Made by a program: the position numbers and the translations under genes. From Thalassia testudinum (lineage: Eukaryota; Streptophyta; Magnoliopsida; Alismatales; Hydrocharitaceae): a stretch of DNA of 64,000 nucleotides. The DNA lies in assembly GCA_037157565.1 (NCBI GenBank), contig JAZHRO010000002.1:33686501-33750500 (forward strand), read 5' to 3'. Shown here in pieces: positions 53,461 to 64,000 of this stretch (positions are counted from its first letter, which is position 1; every line of letters starts with the position of its first letter). Below the pieces are notes generated by a model. That model saw only the letters and a list, made by a program, of their open reading frames with translations, was not told the DNA's origin and did no database searches.

Positions 53461-56400
53461 TCAGGGAGAATGGAGGGTAAAAGATGTCTCAACCAAATTT
53501 GTATCAGTAAGGTCAATGAACGATTTGAGTCTCTAACCGTTCATGATGAAAGGTTCTGAATCATGGCTGAGTGGACTGATCTCAATGGCTCCATTTCCAA
53601 AGATTCTTCGAACGAGGTAAGGTCCGATCCATTTTGATCTTAGTTTTCCTGGGAATAGTTTGAGCTTGGAAACAAAGAGTAGGACCTTTTGACCAGAGTG
53701 AAAGATCTTTCTGGATATGTGCTTGTCGTGAAAGGCCTTAACCCGCTCTTTGTAAATTCGTGAGTTCTCGTGCGCGTTGTGGCATAATTCATTGATCTCG
53801 CTCATTTGAAGCTTTCTGTGGGTTCCTGCCTTAGAAAGATCTAGATTGCAGTTCCGTACTGCCCAATAGGCATTGTGCTCCAATTCGATGGGGAGGTGAC
53901 ATGCCTTCCCGTACACCATTCTGAAGGCAGACATACCTAATTGGGTTTTGTGGGTGGTCCTATAAGCCCACAAAGCTTTCGAAAGTCGAGATGACCAGTC
54001 TTTCCTGTCGGGTTGAACAGTGACCTGGAGGATTTTCTTGATCTCCCGATTTGATAGCTCAGCTAGACCATTAGTTTGGGGGTGATAAGGAGCAGAGATT
54101 CGATGTGACACCCCGTATTTGGTCATCAGTGACCTGAACTGAGCATTAATGAAATGGGTCCCTCCATCAGAGATTATAGCACGTGGAATCCCAAACCATG
54201 AAAAGATGTTCTAATGAATGAATTTGATAACCACCTTATGATCATTGGTTTGGGTCAGAATGGCTTTGATCCATTTGGACACGTAGTCAATAGCGAGTAG
54301 AATGTACTTGAAGTCATCCAAAATAGGAAAGGGTCCCATAAAATCAATCCCCCAGACGTCGAAGATTTCGCATACGAGAATTAGCTGCAAGGGCATCATA
54401 TCATGGTGGCTCATGTTGCCTAAGGTCTGGCAACGAGTGCATGCCCTATAGTGATTGTATGCATCTTTGAAAATCATGGGCCAATAGAAGCCGCACTGGA
54501 GGACCTTCGCTGCAGTTTTATGACCAAAGAAGTGTCCACTGCATGCCTGGTTATGGCAGAAGGACAAGATGTCCTGAATTTCTTCTTCCGAGACACATCG
54601 TCGAATGATTTGATCAGCACCGATGCGGAAGAGATATGGGTCTTCCCATAAGTAATACTTGGCATCGGAAAGCAATTTGTCCTTCTTGGCCTTCGGCCAA
54701 TCGGACAGGATCTGCTGTGATGCCAAGTAGTTTACTAGATCAGCAAACCATGGAAGCCCTATACTGGCAGTCAAGAGGTGCTCATTGGGAAATGTTATGT
54801 AATGGGTCCAGAAGGGTCAATAATGTCAGAAGGAAGGCGGGAAAAGTGATCAGCTACCACATTCTGTTTTCCTACCTTATCGTGAATCTCAAGGTCAAAT
54901 TCTTGCAACAGCAAGATCTAGCGAATTAGTTGAGGTTTCGTGTCCTTCGCAAGGAGATGCCTCACAGCTGTGTGATCGGAGTAAATGATAACACGGGAAC
55001 CCATAAAATATGATCTAAACTTCTCCAAGACAAATACTATGGCTAGCAGCTCTTTCTCAATAACTGTGTAGTTATGCAGAGCCTCGTCAAATGTCTTTCT
55101 AGCATAGTAGATGACCACAGCTTTCCCGTCAATTTTCTGCCCAAGAACTGCTCCTACAGTGAAATTAGATGCATCACACATGATCTTAAAGGGTTGAGAC
55201 AAATTAGGGGACTGTAGGATCGGAGCTTGGGTAACTTGATCACGGAGGATCTCCAATGCTTGAGTGCATCCTTGGAGATTTCAAAAGGAAAATCCTTAGA
55301 TAGTAGAGTAGTCAGGGGGTGCGCAATCTTTGAGAAATTAGGAATGAATCGACAGTAAAAACCGACGTGCCCCAGGAAAGATCGGATGTCCTTGATCGAG
55401 CTAGGCATAGGGAGTTTGGAAATCAGATTCACCTTGGCTCGATCGACCTGGATGCCCTTTTCTGATATGAGATGCCCCAGGACAATTCCTTCAGGCACCA
55501 GGAAATGGCACTTTTCCCAGGAAAGAGCCAGATTCACGTCAATGCACTGCCTGAGGATCTGGACTAAGTGTAGGAGGCAATCGTCAAATGATTCGCCAAA
55601 AACTGAGAAGTCATCCATGAAGACTTCCAAATAATCACCTACCATATCTGAGAATATGGCAAGCATGCATCGCTGAAAAGTAGTAGGTGCATTGCAGAGA
55701 CTGAAGCCCATCCTTCGAAATGCGTACGTCTTGAAGGGGCAGGTGAAAGTGGTCTTTTCTTGGTCCTCAGGATGGATTGCCACCTGGTTATAATCGGAGT
55801 ACCCATCCAAAAAGAAAAAGAACCTATTTCCCACTAGTTTCTTGAGGATCTGATCAATAAACGGTAGTGGGAAATGATCCTTCTTTGTGGAGGTATTGAA
55901 TCTTCTGTAATCAATGCAGACTCTCCACGAATTCGCCACACGGGTCGGTATGATCACGGTGAGTCCTACCTTTTTAGGCATAACCTAGATTGGACTCACC
56001 CACCGACTGTCGGAGATCGGGTAGATGATCCCAGCATGTAACCACTTGATGATCTCCTTTTTCATGACCTCCTGTAAATTAGGATACAGACGTCTCTGCA
56101 TTTCCAAGGAAGGTCGTGTGCCCTCTTCAGTATAGATGCGGTGTGTGCAGTAAGAGGGGCTGATGCCAGTCAAATCATTGAGAGTCCATCCAATGGCTCT
56201 TCGATGTTGCTGGAGAACAGTAATCAGACGGGATTCCTGATCAGGTGTGAGTCTGGAATTGATAATCACAAGAAACGTCTGATTGGAACCCAAAAAGACA
56301 TACTTTAGATGCTCGGGAAGAGGTTTGAGTTCTAGGACAAGGTTATCAATAGCAATGGGCAGTTCAGGGTGTGTGTTAGGAGCAAGGGAGGTAGTTATGG

Positions 56401-57077
56401 GTGTGTCTAGGTCAAGTTCGGACTCCTCTGATTGTGGGTTTTGATCTGCTTGTGGTTGATCAGAAGTAGTCAGGTTTTCCTCAATATATGGATTGTCAAC
56501 CACAGCCTCGATATCACATATCTGTTCTATAACACCGTAATTAATTCCTTGTTGGGCCTTAAAGATGTCAATCTTTAATGTTTGGTTCCCAAATTTCAGT
56601 TCAATTTGGCCCTCCTCACAATTTATGTTGGCCCTAGCAGTGGCCAGAAAGGGTCTCCATAGTATAATTGGTGTATTCCTTGGATTTTCTGGAGCATCCA
56701 TATCCAAGACTACGAAGTCCACCAGGAAATAAAAATCTCAAACCCTAACAATGACATCCTCAAGAACTCCTTTAGGTGACTTAATAGATCAATCTGCCAA
56801 CTGTAATATCACCTCTGTCAGTTTGAGCTCAGATTCCTCAAGATGGACAAGTAGGGATGTAGGTATTAGGTTTATGGAGGCTTCTAGATCCAATAAAGCT
56901 CTATCAAATTGGATATCACCAATTGTACAGGAAATCAGGGGAGTGCCTAGGTCTTTTGCCTTAGGTGGGAGTTTGCTTAAAATTACAGAGCTGGCTTGGT
57001 CTGACAATACGATTGGGCACCCACTTTTGGTCTGCAGCTTACACGTAGGTGTACACACGTCTTTCAGAAATCATGCA
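53461..57077 (-). pseudogene. pol: Element F protease, RT, RNase H and integrase, degenerate
   Basis: Minus-strand pieces: protease (57077-56280) with LDLEASINLIP, where the conserved DLGAS Gly is Glu, and ILWRPFLATAR, where GRPF has become WRPF. RT (about 56280-55290) has [18 protein letters not shown] and FMDDFSVFG. RNase H (about 55256-54800) has MCDASNFTVGAVLG. Integrase (about 54774-53500) has [17 protein letters not shown] and [10 protein letters not shown]. The frame has stops (for example after VILQLAD, near 55982 and at 54211) and shifts near 55260 and 54800. Sequence is close to element E pol. The frame is cut at 57077 inside the gag-protease linker (YA|FLKD region) by a Tekay-like LTR with left flank atgca. 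Confidence 0.9.
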
Positions 57078-59533
57078 TGTTACGACCCGGTTCCCAAATC
57101 CCTACAGGACTCGAGGCCGACTCGACTTAACTAATCCCAAGACCCAGTCATCCAACAAGAAATAACCAAAAAGTAGGAAAGTAAACCACATTCACTATGC
57201 TAAGTAACTAATAGTAAAAGAGTACAGCAGTAAGAGAAGTAAAAGCTGCAACAGTACATATCACTACCACAATAGTAAAACGGTAACATGGTACAGAAAT
57301 GTAAATGTAACAAGAGTCTGAACTTACTAACAACAGAAATTACTACAACAAGAGGACTACTGCTACTGTGCTTTACTGGGCCCAGCACCCTCTGCAGCTG
57401 GTGACTCGGGTTGCTCAACACTTGTACTTGAAAGGGGTTATGAGTAACAAAGTCAGCGAACGTTGAGTAGAGTGGTAACCAACTAACTAAAATAGTAAAA
57501 GCTAACAGGTAACTATTTATTCTAATTACTTTATTTCACAAGTTATTCCTTTTCACCAATTGGTTTATTTTTCAGATCTCTTTCTTGATCTCAGATGTTC
57601 CTCGTGGGAACGATTTTGATTGCAGTCTTTTCCGAAGAGTAGAAGTCGCACGTGGTGCTCTCCTGGTCGGGAGAGTCCCCCGTGGTGATCCTACACCCAA
57701 TCAACCACCCCAAGGTCATGGACAGATGTAACGGTGACAACGGCACATGCGATAAGCGCATGATTAGTTAACCCGCACTGGCACGCGGTCAGTCATTTTT
57801 GCTAACAGGTACCCCCAAAGTACAACACAGAACAGTATAGGGCCTAGCCCTCTTAGAAACAGGGGTCTAGCCCCTCAGAGCCAAATAGGGGTCTCACCCC
57901 TCCACAGTCCGCGTACCCTCGTCTGACTACTCTGGTTTGCCCAGTGGGCCTAACAAGTCAGTGTAGGGTGGCTAGCTGAACCCCGGGCCCCGTGGGGTGG
58001 CTAGCTCTCTCCCTACAATAGTAGCTCTCCCCGACACAGTGTACGCAAGGGCTAAGAAGTCAGTGTAGAGTGGCCAATACTAACCTCAGGTCCCAACCCA
58101 AGGGCGTCTAACTCCTCTCTACACTAAACAGGGGATAGTCGCTCTCCTTGGTACCACGTACTCAAGGGCTAGCACACTTCCCACTACATTTCCAGATCCA
58201 TTCCATTTATTCACAGGAGCTCTATTCCTAATTCCCCGTAGGGTTCATGCTCGTATTTCTCATGTCATTCCATACCAGGTTTCATCATTCACATTTCCAT
58301 TCTCAAATTATCCTCATGTAGCTCGTATTTCCATTATTTAACATATACAACAAGTAGTGTCATAGGTAACTGTCTAACTAACACAGGCAGTTCATGTCTC
58401 ACAGGCAGCTCTTGTTTATTAATAGGCAGTTGTTCACATTTCTACTCATTCATTTAAGACCGCAATTTCAACCACGCATACACAGTGCAAGTACTTCTCG
58501 TCATAGGATTCATGCCACATCCTAGGTTTTCTACTTATTCAATTTCATATATGCAATCAGGTTTTATAATTAAAAATAGGGGGAAACCACTCTACCAGAC
58601 AACCCAGGAGTATTGGGGGCTCGAACAGTAGGCTCACATGCCTCTACAAGCCCCGAACCCGCAACAGAACGAAGTTCTATACCAAGGAACAATCACAATG
58701 GAGCATTCAAAATAGTATAGAAAGCCTTCTAACAAGTAGAGGAACTCACAAGGAAAATAACGATATCTTGTTTGCGTAAAATGGACCTCAAACGGATCCT
58801 AAACAGTTCAAAAACAGGGCTACAGACCTAAATCAGACATCTGGCACAAGGTCTAAACGTCTTAAAAGTAACAGGAGCTCACCTTCAGGTTCTACGTTGA
58901 CCTAAGACGTCTAGAAACCCTTCTAAACTGTCTAGACCCAGCTCCAGATGTCCAGCCTCCTCTCCAGAAGTCTGGGAGTTCTTCCAGCCATTTGGTAAGC
59001 TGCCCAGACATCTAAAATGCATGGGAGGGCGTGTCCTACACCTTCCCGAAGCAATCCCTGCATGTGACAGCCGAATCACCTATAATTAGCCATGCAAAAC
59101 GTAGCTGTGGAGTGGCCTGCATGGCCGTATCCACAAAAGGAACGTACCTTCGCGAAGATTTGCTTTCAGACATCTGGTGTAGTCACCAAACGTCCGCCCC
59201 GTCGCCTGGACATCACGCTAGACGTCTGATTCTGGGAAAATCCCAGAACCAGAATCGCTTCCTGCTCTCCCTCGCCGCACGCAGCCGTGGCCTCGCCTCC
59301 TCTCCTGTGGCTCCAGCTACAGCAAGTGTCGTGGACGTCTCCCCCAATGCACTCCTCCTCGCACATGTGCCGCTCCGACCGTGCGCCCTCCGGCTAGCCC
59401 CCACAAGCTCGCGAGCTCAAGCTCTTCATCCTCTCCTCACATCGCCTCTCCTTCTCATCGCCGCTCTCGCACTCTCTCTCGCGCTCGTTCCTCTCACTGT
59501 GGTGGAGAGGAAGGGAAGAAGGTGGCTGACTGT
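57078..59533 (-). mobile_element. Tekay/Del-like chromovirus LTR, truncated by a later insertion
   Basis: In minus-strand reading it ends GGGAACCGGGTCGTAACA, and upstream carries GCTGACTTTGTTACTCATAACCCC-type wording and a CAGCTGCAGAGGGTGCTGGG block, which I recognise as common in plant Tekay/Del LTRs (recollection, not a search). It is inserted in F after atgca (57073-57077). Its 5' end is not reached, because a family-C LTR interrupts at 59533. It contains GACGTC/GGACATC words near 58855-59230. No PBS or coding sequence is in view, so solo or full-length cannot be decided. Confidence 0.7.
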
Positions 59534-60184
59534 TGATAGTAAAAATACGCGGTTTGTTAATTAGGCAATTTAGTGTCGTTGCAACGCATAAATCCGCTTT
59601 TGCTTTTAAATTTATATCCTAGATAGGGGAGTATCTAGGGTCGTCCAAGGAGGCAATATGTTTGCAAAATTAATCCTCTTGCTTACAAATTGATCTCAAC
59701 TTTCTTTTTAGTATTTAAAATATGTAATTTTTTTGTTTTGGAAAGATGAGGGCAAAATGCGAATTGTAGCAGAAAGTACTAACACCTATAATTGCTTAAC
59801 TAAAACTTCAAAGATAGATATATCCACTTCCTAAGCTCACTCTAGGCAAGTGGAGGCCTAGAGTAATTAGGAAGAAGAGGTGAAACAAGTGCTAGAACCA
59901 AAATAACAATTGCAATGAAAGTAAAAAGAAGGCAATTTGATTAACTAGAATTTGTGTCCTTTTCCCAAGACAAGTAGAGGAATGCTTCTACTAAAAATGA
60001 AAAAATCTAAAAGCAAGAAAAGAAACACAAATCCTCTTGCAAAAATTGGTGAAGAAGGGAGTCTTCTTGCTCCAAGCCTAGCTACTCCTTGGCTTGAAAA
60101 GAGGGCCTCCTTCTTCTCCTTCCTTGAGAGCTCCTCCAAGGTGGATGCTACCACCTTCAATGCTTTCCTCCAAGGGGTGGGCGT
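59534..60184 (-). repeat. Element H: family-C LTR fragment
   Basis: It matches about the first 650 bp of the C LTR as read on the plus strand (TGATAG.GAAA.ACGCG onward) and is cut at 60184 by element G. The possible left duplication is actgt (59529-59533); its partner is outside the window. It is more diverged than the G copy. Confidence 0.8.
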
Positions 60185-62445
60185 TGATAGCGAAACGCGC
60201 GTGATTTGTAAAAGCAGCTTTTTAACGTCGTTGTAACACGCGAATCCGCTTTCGCTTTTAAAATTTATATCCTAGATAGGGGAGTATCTAGGGTCGTCCA
60301 AGGAGGCAAAAATTGCAATAATGATTCTCTTGCTTGGAATACAATCTCAACTTTCTTTTTAATATTTTTCAATATGTAATTTTTTTGTATTTTGAAAAGA
60401 CGAGGGCAAACGGCAGATTGTAGCGAAAAGAACTAACACCTACAAATGATTAAAATTCTAAAAGATAGAAATATCTTCTTCCTAAGCTCACTCTAGGCAA
60501 GTGTAGGCCTAGGGTAATTAGGAAGAAGAGGTGAAATAAGTGCTAGAACCAAAACAAACAACTGCAATAAAAAGCTTAAAAGAAGGCAATTTTTGATTGA
60601 GTAGAATGAGTGTTCTTTTCAAGGACAAGTAGAGGAAAGCTTCTACTAGAATTGAACAATTTAAAAGCAAGAAAAGAAACACAAATCCTCTTGTAACAAT
60701 GGTGAAGAAGGTTGTCTTCTTGCTCCAAGCCTAGCTGCTCCTTGGCTTGAAAAGAGGGCCTCCTTCTTCTCCTTCCTTGAGAGCTCCTCCAAGGTGGAAG
60801 CTACCACCTTTAATGCTCTCTCCAAAGGGGTGGGCGTGCACCACCCTTAAAAACTCCTCCAAGGTGGCGTGACCACCTTCAAGATCTCCTCCAAGATCTT
60901 CCTTGCCTGGCTTCTCCTTTGGCTGGCGTGACCCAAGAGAGAAGGGAAGAGGGGAAGGCACCAAGGGGACAGAATATCCCCTTAATCTTCTTCTTCTTCT
61001 TCTCTCTTGGACGTGGGATTCTTGGTGGAATATGAGAGTGAAATGGCTAGCCAAGGATGGCTTGAATGGTGGTGGGTAGTGGTCTTTTTATAGGGTAGGA
61101 TGGGGGGTTAAGGTGCCCCTTGAAATGGAGGGCTAGGATGGAAGAATGGAGGTGGTTAGTGATCCTATGGCTAAGGAGAGTTGGCGCCAACCCAAGAGGT
61201 GTTAAAGGGGGTAGTTATGGTGGTGTTGGTGTCTTTTGGTGGTGGAGAGACACCACCATGTTGGCGCCAACATGGGGTCTTCTAGAAGGGGGGTTAGGTG
61301 GATGGTGGAGATGGGTTCAAGGGAGATTGTGTGGTGGAGATGAGGGGAGATTTTGGAGGGAAAAGTGGCGCCATTAAGGGGTGGTTATGGGTAGTTTTTG
61401 GCGCCACTTTTAGGTGTCTTTTGGAGGTGGTGGGTAGGTTAGGTTGGTGCCAAGTAGGTTAGCTTATGTGGAGCTTAGGTGGAGCTAGTTGGGTAGAGTT
61501 GGTAGGTGGGTTTTTGGGGTAGTACAAGCCAAGGAAGTTGGAGCATAGCTAAGTTAAGCTAAGCTAAGCTAAGCTAAGCTAGCTTAGCTAATGGAGGAGT
61601 AGAGGAGAAGGTGTTGGAGCTAGGGTTTGGAGGAGGGAGCTGAGGAGAAGAAGTCTGGAGCTGGAGCTGGAGCTGGCTGCTGCTGAAGAGGCTGGCATGG
61701 GGCTACTCTAGCTGGCTTAGCTTGCTAGTTCTTTGCTAGTTGCTAAGCCAAGCTAAAGTGAGCTAGCTTCTACCAAAATGAGCTAAGGTGAGCTAGGTCT
61801 GGTGCTATCGGGGAGAATCAAGCTGGTTGAGGCAGCTAAGGTAGCTTAGCTCAACTGAGATGAGCTAAGCTGAATCCCCGGGAGCTGGACTTGAGCTTCC
61901 TGAGCTGAGATGAATTCTTCTTCAGCTGGCTGGAGTTGAGTGGAGCTGAATGTAGCTGGATCTGAGCTGGGGTGAACTCCTGTCAACTCAGCTGAGCTAG
62001 CTAGAGCTCCCTGTGAACTAGTGGGAGCTGAGGTGAGCTAGACTCAGCTAAGTTGAGCTGGATCTGAGCTGACTTGAGCTAGGGTGAGCTAAGGTGAACT
62101 CTCTTGAGCTGCCATCCAGCTGAGATTAGCTGAATGGAGCTGGGATGAGCTAACCCTAGTTCAAGTAAGCTAGGTTCCAGCTATGGTGAGCTGGATCAAG
62201 CTGGGTTCCAACTAGTCTGGGCTTCTCCTTCACCAATTGCCTTCTTGAGTGCTAGGGTTTTAGGGATCTGTGAATCTGTACATCCCTAACACTCACAAAA
62301 ACACATTAAAACAATAATAAAAAATGCAATGCATGCCTATCCTAATTTATGCCTAAATGCAGCCCAAAAACCCGTTTGCAGAGTAAAATCCTAAGAGCTA
62401 GGTTAGTTTTAAAGCATAAAAATGATGATAAACTGGTGTTTATCA
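60185..62445 (-). repeat. 3' LTR of element G
   Basis: Homologous along its length to 16140-18377 and 38050-40297, including the AGCT-rich block (about 61545-62215) and TATA (minus strand, about 61084-61096). Confidence 0.92.
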
Positions 62446-63901
62446 CACCCCCATGCTTATCTTTTGCTAGTCTCTTAGCAAAACATTAATTTTTTTTTTT
62501 GGAAAACGGAATTTTTGGGAAATCTAATTTTTTTTTGACTTTTGAGGAGAAAAAGAGATTAAGGGACCTTGGTAGATTAAAACACAGGAGATACGGGATT
62601 TGTTGAAGATAAACATCAGGATTTGTTTTTGGATCCAACCATTAGATAGAACGGGATCAATATATCCTCAGAAAATTCACAAATTAACCCCTTGTTAATT
62701 CAGATGACTTGAAATGTTTGTTTTTAGGATTTTTCTGGCTCGTGAATCTGATTCGCAACTTGCAAATTCCTTTAAAACCTTGTGTCTGTGCTTGTGAAAA
62801 GCCAACCTTTATAAGGACGTGTTATTATTATTATTATTTATTTATTTATTTTATTTTTTTTTTTTTTTTCTCCCCCATGCTTATTTTTAGCTTAGTCTTA
62901 CAACAGATGTGTCGGTATCATCATTCCCGTTACCATTCCTTGAGGGGGCTCTGGCGCCAGTACTTCGGGATAGCACTGTCCATGACACCACCCAGGAGCT
63001 CACAACCCCAAAACACGATGCGGTGAAAAGGGGCGCTCCAAGCAAACTCAAGCTCTTGCTCCGACGCTATAGGTAGAGCACCGTCCAAGACACTTGAGCT
63101 GCTGAAATGCGCTTTATTGCTCCGTCTAAAGATATGAAATATAGATATAGAGCAGCGCCGAGGCGGTAACATGTTGACATCGCGTCCTCAAAGAAGGTAT
63201 TTTCCTTCTTCTCGGCGGTGGGAACTCAAACCAATGATCTACTTCAGACTTTTACTAAATCCAAACAAGGAAGCTTTTCAATTTTTTTTAGTTGTTTTTA
63301 AGTGTTGGCTTGTGTGTGAAAATTGACACAAGAAGTTTCTTGAGACCCGCAAGTTTTTGAATCAGAAACTAAGTCAAATACTTTCCATATTACAAAATAG
63401 GATCAAGTCACCTGAACTATCATGAGTTCAGGTGGAATTTTAGAGAAGGATATCTGATCTAGTCTAAAATAGACCCTGAAATTCTAATGATCAGATCCAT
63501 ATCCTCATCCTTAGTTTGTTAAAGATTAAATCCCATTGTACCAGAAGTGAATTTTACGACCTTAGTCCTGATTTCAAAATTTTTCCTCAAAAAGTTTTCA
63601 ACATTTTTATTTTTATTTTTATTTTTTTTGGGTATGCAAGCAGGAAATAAATTAAAGAAAATTGCATGTTTTTAGGTTTTGAACATCCTGAATCGATCAT
63701 AAAAATTTAAAAACACCCCCCCATGCTTAAGATATGCCATGTCCTCATGCATTAGGAGGGAAAAGGGATCACCTTAGTGATGACGGTCGGGTTTAGGATG
63801 ATCAAAACCTGGAAAAAGAAGAAAAAAGGAAAGCAAGAAAATGATGGGTTACCTCCCATCCAGTGCTATCTTTTACGCCATTCAGCCGGGCGTGATGTGT
63901 A
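62446..63901 (-). other. 3' untranslated region of element G
   Basis: It contains the terminal PPT and hairpin (62446-62483), the 80-codon minus frame 63172-62930 that matches 19069-18827 in C, the internal polypurine tract (63714-63749) and the post-coding stem-loop at about 63844-63861. Confidence 0.65.
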
Positions 63902-64000
63902 CTAGTGATCAAGGGTGGTTGGCTCAGTAAAATTAAAAGATTCAGATGGAATTTTAGGCGTATGGTCAAAATAGGGCTTTAAACGCTGGCCATTGACTTG
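63902..64000 (-). CDS. pol: Element G pol, C-terminal end (partial)
   Basis: The minus strand encodes [20 protein letters not shown] and continues to TTLDH-TAG. It is nearly identical to the end of C pol ([19 protein letters not shown], stop at 19816). The rest lies beyond the window. Confidence 0.9.
   Translation of the reverse strand, partial: QVNGQRLKPYFDHTPKIPSESFNFTEPTTLDH

Larger units (their letters stand above)
41511..64000 (-). mobile_element. Element F: E-related LTR retrotransposon, interrupted, 5' end outside the window
   Basis: The 3' LTR is 41511-42857 plus 50461-51815 (about 2.7 kb; the E LTR is 2751 bp), split by element D. Internal 3' region 51816-53460; pol and protease 53461-57077, then interrupted by a Tekay-like LTR. 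The remaining gag, PBS and 5' LTR are not in the window. Relationship to E is seen in the LTR start (TGATGGGAACACCATCATG against TGATGAGAACCTCATCATG), the pol sequence and the three 3' units. The polyprotein has several stops and two frameshifts. Confidence 0.88.
60185..64000 (-). mobile_element. Element G: second family-C element, 3' end
   Basis: The 3' LTR is 60185-62445 (2261 bp), the 3' untranslated region 62446-63901 and the C-terminus of pol 63902-64000, continuing beyond the window. Inserted into a family-C LTR (H) after ggcgt (60180-60184). Confidence 0.9.

Noticed and set aside
59031..59564. A 177-codon plus frame as a possible host exon
   Set aside because: It lies inside the Tekay-like LTR, is Leu/Ala/Ser-rich from GC-rich sequence and runs into the next LTR at its end.

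Overview
This window is plant nuclear DNA made almost entirely of LTR retrotransposons nested inside one another. I see no host gene, rRNA, tRNA or CRISPR array. The plant origin is inferred from Athila-type Ty3/gypsy polyproteins (FMDD reverse transcriptase, DLGAS protease), tRNA-Asp-type primer-binding sites, a SIRE/Maximus-like Ty1/copia polyprotein and a Tekay/Del-like chromovirus LTR. I cannot name the species.

Layout. The oldest visible layer is one Ty1/copia pol gene on the minus strand, cut into pieces at 1-709, 4875-5261, 41051-41510 and presumably beyond the right edge. It was hit by: (1) a family-B solo LTR (710-4874), itself split by an A-like solo LTR (1886-4257); (2) element A (5262-41050, plus strand), a gag-protease-only Athila-like element that carries a family-B solo LTR in its leader (7616-9259) and is split in its 3' LTR by element C (16140-40297, minus strand), whose gag is split by element E (24616-35790, plus strand); (3) element F (41511 to beyond 64000, minus strand), whose 3' LTR is split by element D (42858-50455, minus strand) and whose protease is split by a Tekay-like LTR (57078-59533). 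That LTR is cut by a family-C LTR, H (59534-60184), which is cut by another family-C element, G (60185 to beyond 64000). Most junctions are supported by 5-bp target-site duplications that I could read.

Ages agree with the nesting. By hand-counted samples the LTR pairs differ by about 13% (A), 10% (D) and 4% (C), and the E pair shows no difference where I compared it. E is the youngest. It has an uninterrupted RT-RNase H-integrase frame but has lost most of gag and all of protease. A and D are non-autonomous: A lacks RT and integrase, and D lacks any recognisable gag or pol.

The most interesting signals are shared non-coding modules in the 3' part of A, C/G, D, E and F. They are: a small stem-loop just after the coding region with loop AGG(C/T)A(A/G) and apparent base-pair covariation; an internal polypurine tract preceded by a CAATG-AGGA-CATTG hairpin; family-specific short repeats; and a second hairpin (TTTTGCTA...TAGCAAAA) next to the terminal polypurine tract. 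A and D also share a short reading frame (GxGLHHxLVxICG followed by a hydrophobic stretch) at the position where Athila elements can carry an env-like gene.
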